Below, piece after piece: positions 1-7,489 of a DNA stretch of 15,058 nt (its first letter is position 1; the number at the start of each line of letters is the position of its first letter). This DNA comes from Flavobacteriales bacterium. GTDB taxonomy: Bacteria > Bacteroidota > Bacteroidia > Flavobacteriales_E > Vicingaceae. The stretch lies in contig JAJCYN010000367.1 in NCBI GenBank assembly GCA_029262915.1, positions 1 to 15,058 of the forward strand. Reading direction: 5' to 3'. The position numbers and the translations under genes are program-made. Under the pieces are notes generated by a model, which made no database searches, had not been told where the DNA came from, and saw only the letters and a list, made by a program, of their open reading frames with translations.

Positions 1-793
1 TATGGATTTTTTTACCTGAATTATGTAGTGTTAGCTTTTTACTTTTAAATTCATTGGTAAATCTAAACTTATGAATTTGCTTACTTAAAAGGTAATAAGC
101 AAAAATTGGGAAATAGATTAGTGGAAATTTTTTTATCACAACCAACCTTATAAATCCATCATTAATTATAGAATTAGGAGAAATTTGAATACCACTTCCA
201 TACTGCCTTGAATTAGAGAGTGTTACAAATAATCCTTTAGAGATGGTTATTTCTTTGCCATCATAACTAATAGCGTAATCCATGGACTTGTATTTTAAAA
301 AACTTTTTAAAGCAATTTTTAAATATGTCCAAAATCCTCTGGTAGAAGATTCATCAAATTTCCAACTGATATAAGCATCAAAACCAACTCCAGCAGTTCC
401 TAAAAAATAATCTTCATTAATTTTTATAGTATCAATTAATTTGACTTTTCCTGTATTAATTAATGATATTGCTTTTTTTAAATTTAAAGGGATGTTAAGA
501 TCTCTTGCTAAACCATTTCCAGAACCAGTTGGTATAATTGCTAAAATAGTGTTTGTATTGATAAGACTTTTACCAACCTCATTTACTGATCCATCACCAC
601 CGACAGCAACTATGATGTTGTATTTTTTACTATTATTTGCACTAATTCCAATAGCGTGTTTATGTCTTTCAGTGTATTTTATGTCAACTTTGAATAGATT
701 TTTATCCAAATATTTTTCTATCAATTTTTCAACAACTTTTTGTTTTCCAACTCCAGAAATGGGATTAATTATAAATAATATGTTTTTTTTAAT
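1..793 (-). CDS. Diacylglycerol kinase family lipid kinase (YegS/DgkB/BmrU-like), 3' end missing
   Basis: Predicted ATP-dependent lipid kinase that phosphorylates diacylglycerol or a related lipid at the inner membrane. I translated 264 codons on the minus strand before the window edge; family members are about 290-300 residues, so about 30 are missing. The N-terminus reads KKNILFIINPISGVGKQ. The nucleotide-binding motif GGDGSVNEV lies at about residues 65-73 and PTGSGNGLARDL at 88-99, both diagnostic of the DAGK catalytic domain. The C-terminal half has the expected beta-rich pattern (FLGTAGVGFDA, SNSRQYGSG). Between an in-frame TGA upstream and these motifs there is no ATG, GTG or TTG. The family's usual MKK start aligns with ATT at 791-793, so I start there; ATA at 803-805 is the alternative. 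The gene follows the LtaS-like gene by 13 bases, which suggests co-transcription and recycling of its diacylglycerol product. The family call is firm; substrate and start are inferred. Confidence 0.88.
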   Translation of the reverse strand, partial: MKKNILFIINPISGVGKQKVVEKLIEKYLDKNLFKVDIKYTERHKHAIGISANNSKKYNIIVAVGGDGSVNEVGKSLINTNTILAIIPTGSGNGLARDLNIPLNLKKAISLINTGKVKLIDTIKINEDYFLGTAGVGFDAYISWKFDESSTRGFWTYLKIALKSFLKYKSMDYAISYDGKEITISKGLFVTLSNSRQYGSGIQISPNSIINDGFIRLVVIKKFPLIYFPIFAYYLLSKQIHKFRFTNEFKSKKLTLHNSGKKIH

Positions 794-806
794 ATTGATA
801 ATTATA

Positions 807-2705
807 TTATTTTGATAATTGATTATTAATCAATCTGTTGTTGTATTGTTGTATAATTGCTTTCAATTTTATTTCTAGCCTATTTTTATCAATTAAGTGA
901 TGTTCCGTTATTACTTGCTCGCTGAAATTATTTTGTAATAATGAATCGTTTGATAAGTGATAAAATCCAGTCGTTGTATTACCATCAAAAATTAAAAAAT
1001 TATCTTCAGCAGTAATTTGATAGGTACCATTTATGTATTGAATAACAAATTTTTCAGAATCATCAAAAGCATTATTACCAAAGGAAATAATTTCACTTTT
1101 TACACCAACTAAATCTAAAACTGTAGGGGAAATGTCTATGTGTTGAAACAAATTATGATTTACTCCTTTTATATTTCCTGTTGGATCATAAATAAACATT
1201 GGTATAGCATACCGTCCTAATCGGGTTTCATATTTAGGGGAGTTTGATTGAGTAGAGTGATCTGCTGTAAAAACAAAAATAGTATTGCTATACCAAGGCA
1301 TTTTTTGTGCAGTTTTAAAAAATTCTTTCAAAGCGTAATCTGTATAGCCAACTGTTTCGTGTAGAGGTAAGTTACCTTTAGGAAATTTTCCAATATATTC
1401 TTTAGGAATGGTATAGGGATGATGTGAGGAAACAGTAAAAATTGTACTAAAAAATGGTTGTTGTTTTTTAACTAGTTCTGTAGCATAATACTGTAAATAA
1501 GGTTCATCAAAAATCCCCCATAAACCATCAAAATCTTTATCTTTATTTTTATACTCATTAAGTCCATAATAATCATCAATTCCTGCTACTCCAACAAAAC
1601 CATTAAATCCCATAGTTCCATTAGCACCACCGTGATAAAAAGAAGTATTATAACCTTCTTTTTTAAGTGTTTCTGGTAGTCCATTTAATTTATTTCCAGA
1701 ATAATTTGATAATACGTAAGGAGTAGCCATTAGTTGAGGAAGACCTGTTAAAATAGAAGGTAATGCTTCAATTGAACGTTGTGCATTCGCATAAGCATTT
1801 GTAAAAACATAGCTTTCTGTTAAAAGAGAATCTATAAAAGGAGTGTAGCCTTCTCCATTATTAAATCCTCCAACATATTCTTTTGTAAAACTTTCAAGAA
1901 TAATAAGCACAACATTTTTGTCCTTAAATTGACCGTTTCCATTTATAGTTGTTTTAGGCGTGTATATATTTTCAATATTTTCTTCTGGGAAATAGTTTAC
2001 GGTTTCAATATTATCAATAAATAAAGTTTTAATAATAGTAAATGGAGTATTTAAAACGATGGCTATGTTTTGAGAATGAGTATATTGCCCTGCATTAACT
2101 ATGTTTATTGGTTTGTATTGAATACCACCTCTCATACCTAAAACTGTAATCCCAGAAAAGGTTATTAATATTACAGAATGAATGATATAGTCTTTTTTAA
2201 CAAAAGGATGAAAATGAGTATTTGGATTACAAAGTTTTTTATGCAATAACCAAGAGAGAATAATTAAACCTACAAGAAGCACGTAGTCATACCAAAAATC
2301 AATAATATAATGAGGGAGTAGTTTAAAAAAATCATCACCTGTTCCTACCATTCCAAAGAAATCTGCTGTAGTTCTTTTTAATGTAAAATCGAAATAAGCG
2401 ACATCTATTAAATTAAGAATAATTGCTAAAGTATTTGCTGAATAAAAACATATGTCTAAAAGATTATGATACCATTTAAAATTTCTAAATGAAAAAGGGA
2501 TTAAATGTAATATGATAAGCGGGAAAAACAGAAATGAGATGGCTACCAAATCAAATCGAATACCGTAAAAGAAAAGGCTAAAAGATACATCGGTAAAATG
2601 GTGACTATTGAACAAGTAGAACAATATTCTACACAAGGAAAAGATAATAAAAACAATCCCTAATTTCTTTAATAAAAGCGTAAAATGATTTAAATAAGAA
2701 CTCAT
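807..2705 (-). CDS. LTA synthase family protein (membrane-anchored sulfatase-fold phosphoglycerol transferase/hydrolase)
   Basis: 632 residues. The N-terminal part to about residue 195 has five likely membrane helices (about 12-32, 42-70, 84-102, 140-156, 173-190), followed by a linker and an extracytoplasmic alkaline-phosphatase/sulfatase-fold domain from about 262 to 535. This is the layout of LtaS-type enzymes. Candidate metal and catalytic residues are E271 (LIILESF), S311 (AQRSIEAL, at the position of the LtaS catalytic Thr), D482-H483 (FTADHS) and H428-H429 (SSHHPY), with the family's WGIFDE segment near 396. Their spacing resembles S. aureus LtaS (E255, T300, D475, H476, recalled). In Firmicutes the enzyme moves glycerol phosphate from phosphatidylglycerol to teichoic acid and leaves diacylglycerol. 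Bacteroidota have no known LTA, so the acceptor here is unknown; it could decorate another glycan or act as a phospholipase. The downstream lipid kinase fits a diacylglycerol-releasing role. The ATG start is supported by the short gap to the upstream gene. Confidence 0.9.
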   Translation of the reverse strand: MSSYLNHFTLLLKKLGIVFIIFSLCRILFYLFNSHHFTDVSFSLFFYGIRFDLVAISFLFFPLIILHLIPFSFRNFKWYHNLLDICFYSANTLAIILNLIDVAYFDFTLKRTTADFFGMVGTGDDFFKLLPHYIIDFWYDYVLLVGLIILSWLLHKKLCNPNTHFHPFVKKDYIIHSVILITFSGITVLGMRGGIQYKPINIVNAGQYTHSQNIAIVLNTPFTIIKTLFIDNIETVNYFPEENIENIYTPKTTINGNGQFKDKNVVLIILESFTKEYVGGFNNGEGYTPFIDSLLTESYVFTNAYANAQRSIEALPSILTGLPQLMATPYVLSNYSGNKLNGLPETLKKEGYNTSFYHGGANGTMGFNGFVGVAGIDDYYGLNEYKNKDKDFDGLWGIFDEPYLQYYATELVKKQQPFFSTIFTVSSHHPYTIPKEYIGKFPKGNLPLHETVGYTDYALKEFFKTAQKMPWYSNTIFVFTADHSTQSNSPKYETRLGRYAIPMFIYDPTGNIKGVNHNLFQHIDISPTVLDLVGVKSEIISFGNNAFDDSEKFVIQYINGTYQITAEDNFLIFDGNTTTGFYHLSNDSLLQNNFSEQVITEHHLIDKNRLEIKLKAIIQQYNNRLINNQLSK

Positions 2706-2726
2706 TAATGAAAATTAGAATTAATG
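2703..2726 (-). promoter_or_regulatory. Inverted repeat spanning a stop and the next start codon
   Basis: The 7-base arms CATTAAT (2703-2709) and ATTAATG (2720-2726) are exact reverse complements around a 10-base loop. On the minus-strand mRNA the hairpin would pair the ATG of the LtaS-like gene (2703-2705) with the region containing the stop codon of the 44-residue gene (2721-2723). Ribosomes finishing the small gene could open it, giving translational coupling. The stem is entirely weak pairs apart from one G-C, so chance in AT-rich DNA is a real alternative. Confidence 0.3.
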
Positions 2727-2855
2727 TTTCTTTAATTCATTGTTGTTTCCAACCTCACACTTATTGCAGTCGTGAGATTTTCGTTTAACAATAAACTTGA
2801 AGAGTAAATAAATCAAGGCTATAGTTGCAATCGTGAAAACAATAATTTCTTGCAT
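2721..2855 (-). CDS. Small Cys-containing membrane protein, FeoB-associated-like (44 aa)
   Basis: A 44-residue frame starting MQEIIVFTIATIALIYLL with an ATG at 2853-2855 and a TAA stop. Residues 4-23 form one membrane helix, followed by the basic stretch KRK and a short tail with a CNKC motif (C30, C33) ending ELKKH. This is the layout of the FeoB-associated Cys-rich membrane proteins common in Bacteroidota: an MxxIIV-type N-terminus, one helix, Lys-rich region, Cys-containing tail. Those proteins usually sit next to the iron transporter FeoB and carry more cysteines. No feoB is visible here, so the family call is tentative. It lies 15 bases before the LtaS-like start and about 14 bases after the upstream small membrane gene, so it appears co-transcribed with both. 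A role in metal or thiol chemistry is only suggested by the CxxC. Confidence 0.6.
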   Translation of the reverse strand: MQEIIVFTIATIALIYLLFKFIVKRKSHDCNKCEVGNNNELKKH

Positions 2856-2869
2856 AGCTTTTAAGAGTT

Positions 2870-3106
2870 CTATTTAGAACGGTTTATTTTTTTAATGTTT
2901 CTATAATAATTGATATAAAGCCTTATAATTAAGACAGTTGAACCAATTATAAAAAAATCAAATACCGAGTGACCTTTAAGCTTTATTGGAAGGAAACCTT
3001 TAATAGATAATATTAAAAATGAAACACAAAACAACCATAGTAGAGTTAACCAGTAAAGGTGTTTTTTTGATGGAGTATTAAACCACTGAACTTTTAAACT
3101 CAACAT
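2870..3106 (-). CDS. Hypothetical small membrane protein with two helices (78 aa)
   Basis: Not recognised as a named family. Starting at the ATG at 3104-3106 the protein is 78 residues (MLSLKVQWFNTPSKK...). Two hydrophobic segments stand out, about residues 19-36 (YWLTLLWLFCVSFLILSI) and 48-63 (VFDFFIIGSTVLIIRL). They are separated by a short Lys-containing loop, and the tail is basic (NYYRNIKKINRSK). This suggests a two-helix inner-membrane protein with both ends in the cytoplasm. The frame could extend eight codons to a TTG at 3130, but the ATG is preferred. It is the first gene of the probable leftward operon with the Cys-containing peptide, the LtaS-like enzyme and the lipid kinase, so a membrane-related accessory role is plausible but unproven. 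It has no overlap with other genes and a coherent membrane pattern, which argue that it is real. Confidence 0.6.
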   Translation of the reverse strand: MLSLKVQWFNTPSKKHLYWLTLLWLFCVSFLILSIKGFLPIKLKGHSVFDFFIIGSTVLIIRLYINYYRNIKKINRSK

Positions 3107-3146
3107 TGTATAACGAATTTGCTGTAACAATTAACAATAAGCTCAG

Positions 3147-3154
3147 TAAAGTTA
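3147..3154 (-). promoter_or_regulatory. Possible -7 element for the leftward operon
   Basis: Read on the minus strand, the bases are TAACTTTA, one mismatch from the Bacteroidetes -7 consensus TAnnTTTG. The element lies about 40 bases before the ATG of the first leftward gene. No TTTG was seen at the expected -33 distance, so the call is weak. Confidence 0.25.
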
Positions 3155-3166
3155 CATAAAATCAAT

Positions 3167-3174
3167 TAACTTTG
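3167..3174 (+). promoter_or_regulatory. Possible -7 promoter element for the E1 gene
   Basis: The bases TAACTTTG match the Bacteroidetes -7 consensus TAnnTTTG exactly and lie 24 bases before the ATG of the dehydrogenase gene, in the short divergent intergenic region. No convincing TTTG is present 19-21 bases upstream, so only half of the promoter is supported. Confidence 0.4.
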
Positions 3175-3198
3175 GCTTTTCTTAAAAAGTAGAATAAT

Positions 3199-5184
3199 AT
3201 GCCACTAAAATACAATCGTAGAAAGTATTCTGATGAAGTTTTAATTAACCTTTATCGTGCCATATTAAAACCTCGATTAATTGAGGAAAAAATGATGGTA
3301 TTGTTACGACAAGGGAGAATTTCAAAGTGGTTCTCTGGAATTGGACAAGAAGCAATATCTGTTGGGGCAACAATGGCTTTGGATAAGGATGAGTTTATTT
3401 TACCGATGCACAGAAATTTAGGCGTGTTTACTTCTAGAGATATTCCATTAAATAGATTGTTTTCTCAGTTTCAAGGTAAAATGAATGGATTTACAAAAGG
3501 TAGAGATCGCTCATTTCATTTTGGATCGAAAGAGCATCATGTCGTGGGTATGATTTCTCATTTGGGGCCTCAGATGGGAGTTGCAGATGGAATTGCTCTA
3601 GGAGATTTATTAAAAGATAACAAAAAAGTTACCTTAGTTTTTACTGGTGATGGCGGAGCAAGTGAAGGAGATTTTCACGAATCAATTAATACAGCAGCAG
3701 TATGGAAGCTACCCGTTATATTTTTAATAGAAAACAATGGCTATGGACTTTCAACACCATCGAGTGAACAGTTTATATTTAAGAATTTTGTAGATAAAGG
3801 AATTGGTTATGGCATAGAAACGGAATTAATTGAAGGAAATAATATTTTAGAAGTCTATCATAAAATAAGTGAGATAGCCGAATCTATTCGTATAAATCCA
3901 AGACCAGTTTTAGTTGAGTGTTTGTCTTTTAGAATGAGAGGCCATGAAGAAGCTTCAGGGACTAAGTACGTACCTCAGGAATTAATGGACGAATGGGGAA
4001 AGAAGGATCCAGTAGAAAACTATGAGAAATTTTTATTGGATGAAAAAGTGTTGGATGAAAAGGCCATTAAAGAAATAAAATCTACAATTAAGAAAGAAGT
4101 AATTTCAGAATGGGATAAAGCATATAATGAAGAAGTTTTAATTGCTGATGTTTCAACAGAATTAGATGATATTTACGCTCCTTTTCAATTTGAGGAAACA
4201 ACCTCAAAAACTCAAGAAAAAAAAGAAAAAAGAATGATTGATGCCATTTCTGATGGTTTACGTCAAAGTATGGAAAAGTATGATGACTTAGTGTTGATGG
4301 GACAAGATATTGGTGATTATGGAGGGGTGTTTAAAATTACAGATGGATTTGTTAAACAGTTTGGTAGAGAGAGAGTAAGAAATACACCACTTTGTGAATC
4401 AGCAATTTTAGGGGCAGGGCTAGGCTTATCCATTAATGGAAAAAAGGCAATGGTAGAGATGCAGTTTGCTGATTTTGTTTCTGAAGGAATGACACAGATT
4501 TGTAATAACTTAGCGAAATCTCATTATCGTTGGGGGCAGAATGCTGATGTTGTTGTTAGAATGCCTACTGGAGGAGGGATGGCTGCTGGACCTTTTCACT
4601 CACAATGCAATGAAGCTTGGTTTACGCAAACCCCAGGTTTAAAAGTAGTTTACCCTGCTTTCCCAGCAGATGCTAAAGGATTATTAGCAGCAAGCATAGA
4701 AGATCCAAATCCAATAATGTTTTTTGAACATAAAGGATTGTATAGGAGCATAAAGGAAGAGGTACCTAATGATTATTATACGTTAGAGCTAGGAAAAGCT
4801 AAGTTGATAAGGGAAGGTAATGACCTTACTATCGTTACTTACGGAATGGGTGTCCATTGGGCGATGGAAGCGTTAGATGAGAATTTGAAAATTTCGGCTG
4901 ATTTAATTGACTTAAGAACTTTAGTTCCGTTAGATACGAAAACTATTTTTGAATCGGTAGAGAAAACAAATCGAGTAATTATATTGCACGAAGCAACACT
5001 ATTTAATGGGATAGGAGGAGAGTTGAGTGCATTAATTACTGAAAATTGTTTTGAGCATTTAGATGCTCCAATAAAAAGAGTAGCAAGTTTAGATACTCCT
5101 GTTCCTTTTATTAATCAGTTAGAAGAACAGTTTATGCCTAAGGATAGATTCAAAGAAGAACTGGTAAAATTGATAAATTATTGA
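3199..5184 (+). CDS. Fused alpha-beta E1 component of a 2-oxoacid dehydrogenase (branched-chain type likely)
   Basis: 661 residues. It is predicted to be the thiamine-pyrophosphate-dependent E1 that decarboxylates a 2-oxoacid and passes the acyl group to a lipoyl E2. The alpha-type half (about 15-320) carries the TPP motif GDG (150-152)-N26-NN (179-180) in a context typical of branched-chain 2-oxoacid E1 (SEGDFHE, ENNGYGLSTP), plus the active-site loop RMRGHEEASG near 245-254. After a short charged linker (about 330-345) the beta-type half begins (MIDAISDGLRQSM). It includes NTPLCESAILG, whose E400 matches the Glu that activates TPP, and GPFHSQCNEA, whose H467 matches the conserved beta-subunit His. 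Separate alpha and beta genes are usual elsewhere; the fusion is common in Bacteroidota. No E2 or E3 gene lies nearby. Branched-chain versus pyruvate specificity cannot be settled from sequence alone. The stop overlaps the convergent patatin gene. Confidence 0.93.
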   Translation: MPLKYNRRKYSDEVLINLYRAILKPRLIEEKMMVLLRQGRISKWFSGIGQEAISVGATMALDKDEFILPMHRNLGVFTSRDIPLNRLFSQFQGKMNGFTKGRDRSFHFGSKEHHVVGMISHLGPQMGVADGIALGDLLKDNKKVTLVFTGDGGASEGDFHESINTAAVWKLPVIFLIENNGYGLSTPSSEQFIFKNFVDKGIGYGIETELIEGNNILEVYHKISEIAESIRINPRPVLVECLSFRMRGHEEASGTKYVPQELMDEWGKKDPVENYEKFLLDEKVLDEKAIKEIKSTIKKEVISEWDKAYNEEVLIADVSTELDDIYAPFQFEETTSKTQEKKEKRMIDAISDGLRQSMEKYDDLVLMGQDIGDYGGVFKITDGFVKQFGRERVRNTPLCESAILGAGLGLSINGKKAMVEMQFADFVSEGMTQICNNLAKSHYRWGQNADVVVRMPTGGGMAAGPFHSQCNEAWFTQTPGLKVVYPAFPADAKGLLAASIEDPNPIMFFEHKGLYRSIKEEVPNDYYTLELGKAKLIREGNDLTIVTYGMGVHWAMEALDENLKISADLIDLRTLVPLDTKTIFESVEKTNRVIILHEATLFNGIGGELSALITENCFEHLDAPIKRVASLDTPVPFINQLEEQFMPKDRFKEELVKLINY

Positions 5185-5199
5185 TTTATCAATTTTTTT
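5166..5199. terminator. Hairpin terminator across two convergent stop codons
   Basis: The arms AAAATTGATAAAT (5166-5178) and ATTTATCAATTTT (5184-5196) are exact reverse complements, giving a 13-bp stem with a 5-base loop (TATTG). On the plus strand, seven T's run from 5193 to 5199. On the minus strand only four T's follow, so termination would be stronger for the E1 gene. Both stop codons (TGA 5182-5184 plus strand, TAA 5178-5180 minus strand) are inside it. The stem is AT-rich, hence modest in strength. Confidence 0.65.
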
Positions 5200-7406
5200 A
5201 GCCGTTTAATTGCTTTTTGATTGCGTTGAGAGTTGATAGAATTTAATATTTTTTCTTTCTCTTTAGTAGTTAAGTGCCAACTTAGTGATATTTCATTTTC
5301 CGTATTATTTAATTCAAAATTAATAACATCAATTGGTTGGGTAAAATCATTACCTAAATAATGTAGCATCTCATCAGAATTGTAGTCCTGGATGGGGAAA
5401 AGATTCTCGTATAAACTCCCGACAGGGCTAAAAAATGTTTCCGTTATGCTGCTTAAGGAATTATCGCGTACCTCTATGTTTTTATGTTTATCTCTCAATG
5501 TAATTATGATTATTCCGCTGGTGTTTTCGTTAATCCAATTTTTAAAGGTAGAGATGTATTTATAGGTGGTCAATTTCCCAAAATTATCTCGCATACCAGC
5601 ATCCATAACAGTAATTTGGGGCTTTGTTGGTAAAGAGACCCTAGGCATAATAATAGGAAAAGTGGCACTCATTCTAAGTGCACTGGAATATTTTAGGTTG
5701 TTCGCATCTTGAGTTTCAAATAGCCGCGTAAATTCAAAATTTTCTACAATTGGTTGATTTTTTACTTTGCTGGATAATGAGTTGTTGCATAAAAATGAAA
5801 TAGGCTGAGATGAAATTAGCATTCTTCTACCATCATTAATTACAGTAGGGGAGAGTATCATTAGGGGAATAGCTGATTCATATTCTGGTTGAGAATAATC
5901 TTTTAACCTTTTATTTAAAATATTATCAGAATTTATTAATAATTGTCGTTCAAAAGAATAGCCTCTATCCTTAGTATATGAGTAATTCCCGTCTTTAAAT
6001 TTTTTCAGTCGTATAAAAAAATCATTGGTAGCAATACTAAAAGCTATAGGATTTAATAAATCTTTAGATACATTTTTCAAATAATTTTTAGAATAAATTG
6101 AATTAGGCAATGTATTTCTATTCCTTTGCAAATAAAGTTCTCTATAGTAAGAAGCACCTATCATTCCTCCAGAAGAGCCTGAGATAAGATGAGTTTGATT
6201 AAATAGTTTGTTGCTTGTCAAGCTGTCTGTAGTTTGGAGTACATGAAAAGTCCATAATGTAGATCTTAAACCACCACCACTGGTGTTTATAAAAATAATC
6301 TTCGGTTTAATATTAGATTTATTCTTCCTTTTCCAATTTTCAAGAATGGAGATAGAATTCTCTTTATCTTTTTTTAAATTTTCTTGATTATTTCTAAGTT
6401 GGTTCAGGTTTTTAAGTGAATAATCAGCTTTTTCAGTATCATAATTTAATCCATATGCCATATTTGAATAGGTGAAAACTTCACTTTTAGACAAGTAGTT
6501 TATAAGAAAAAAACCAACTATAAAAATGATAGTAGTCCAGCCTTTGAACCAGGTATAAAAAGCACTCATTAAAATAAAAATGATGGTAAAAAAAAGAATA
6601 ATACTTGCCCCGGCTGGAATTACAAAAACAGGATTTTCACTAAATAATCCAAGAACGATTAGCGAAATAAAAATTACAATTTCGAAAAAAGAAGCATTCA
6701 AATGATTTTGATCAATCACAGATTTGAGCATTTTTTTGTCATAATGTAAAATATCTCTTGCCGGTTTTACTATAAAAGGAGTGTGCATGTATGTTTCAAC
6801 GTGCCATTTCACCCTACTTTTTAAGATGTCGTAGATGTTCTGCTTTTTAGAAAACAATGAATTTACTGGTTTGTCTTCATCTATGTTTGAAATAATTCCG
6901 AGTAATTTAAAAATATTTCTATTGGTCGATAAAAAATAGGTAAGCGACAACATAATATTAATGGTGTAACCTACTATTACTGCTAACACATATATGAAAA
7001 TTTGAAACCCTGAAGAATTTTCGTTTTCAAGATGATAGTTAATCACTTGAAAAATATAAAAAACAACAAAAGTGAAAGGAATTAAGGAGTTGTTTATGCA
7101 GAATTTTACAAATGGTCTTTTGAGTGCAGCTATAAAAGGAAACCGTTTACTATTAATAATGTATGAACTGATGTTAAACGTCATAACAAATCCCCCTATA
7201 GAAAATCCTACTATACAATAAGACCAAAAGCTAATAGAACCTAGATATTCTGGTGCAAGAAACAAATTGGGGATTCCATATTTACTTGCTATTGAATCAT
7301 TGATAAAGCCAAATAAAATAATCCATAAAAGAAGTAACAAATGATTTCTTTTTAGATTGACTAAAAGTAACTGTAACGGAAAGAAAAATATTAGTTTTCG
7401 GATCAT
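5178..7406 (-). CDS. Patatin-like phospholipase with a multi-helix membrane N-terminus
   Basis: 742 residues. The N-terminal 305 residues hold about seven membrane helices (about 22-37, 57-80, 107-122, 134-158, 240-256, 261-284, 289-304). A charged linker follows, then a patatin-type hydrolase domain from about 366. It shows the oxyanion-hole glycine motif SGGGLR (376-381), the nucleophile elbow G-S-S-G-G with S412 as nucleophile, and the dyad Asp in DAGMRDNFG (D602). These are the three hallmarks of the Ser-Asp patatin family, so lipid acyl hydrolase activity is expected. The domain is probably cytoplasmic, acting on membrane lipids; the orientation is inferred. The large membrane region is unusual compared with soluble bacterial patatins. 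The ATG start is preceded within a few bases by a hairpin. The gene lies 83 bases after the ABC transporter on the same strand, and its end overlaps the E1 gene by seven bases. Confidence 0.85.
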   Translation of the reverse strand: MIRKLIFFFPLQLLLVNLKRNHLLLLLWIILFGFINDSIASKYGIPNLFLAPEYLGSISFWSYCIVGFSIGGFVMTFNISSYIINSKRFPFIAALKRPFVKFCINNSLIPFTFVVFYIFQVINYHLENENSSGFQIFIYVLAVIVGYTINIMLSLTYFLSTNRNIFKLLGIISNIDEDKPVNSLFSKKQNIYDILKSRVKWHVETYMHTPFIVKPARDILHYDKKMLKSVIDQNHLNASFFEIVIFISLIVLGLFSENPVFVIPAGASIILFFTIIFILMSAFYTWFKGWTTIIFIVGFFLINYLSKSEVFTYSNMAYGLNYDTEKADYSLKNLNQLRNNQENLKKDKENSISILENWKRKNKSNIKPKIIFINTSGGGLRSTLWTFHVLQTTDSLTSNKLFNQTHLISGSSGGMIGASYYRELYLQRNRNTLPNSIYSKNYLKNVSKDLLNPIAFSIATNDFFIRLKKFKDGNYSYTKDRGYSFERQLLINSDNILNKRLKDYSQPEYESAIPLMILSPTVINDGRRMLISSQPISFLCNNSLSSKVKNQPIVENFEFTRLFETQDANNLKYSSALRMSATFPIIMPRVSLPTKPQITVMDAGMRDNFGKLTTYKYISTFKNWINENTSGIIIITLRDKHKNIEVRDNSLSSITETFFSPVGSLYENLFPIQDYNSDEMLHYLGNDFTQPIDVINFELNNTENEISLSWHLTTKEKEKILNSINSQRNQKAIKRLKKLINQ

Positions 7407-7409
7407 ATT

Positions 7410-7441
7410 AAAAATAGCAGTAATTGATGCTATTACTACTA
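7410..7441 (-). promoter_or_regulatory. Stem-loop with T run directly before the patatin start
   Basis: On the minus strand, TAGTAGTAAT pairs with ATTACTGCTA (9 of 10 bases complementary, 7-base loop), followed by five T's that end three bases before the ATG. This looks like a weak terminator or attenuator between the ABC transporter and patatin genes, or a hairpin that limits ribosome access. It could also be chance. Confidence 0.35.
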
Positions 7442-7489
7442 TTTTACGTTAATTGAGACGTTTTGTTATGTATAAACAAAGACAATTTA

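Noticed and set aside
441..815. Open plus-strand frame of 124 codons
   Set aside because: It runs antisense through the lipid kinase, whose minus-strand translation carries clear DAGK motifs; the plus-strand product resembles no protein.
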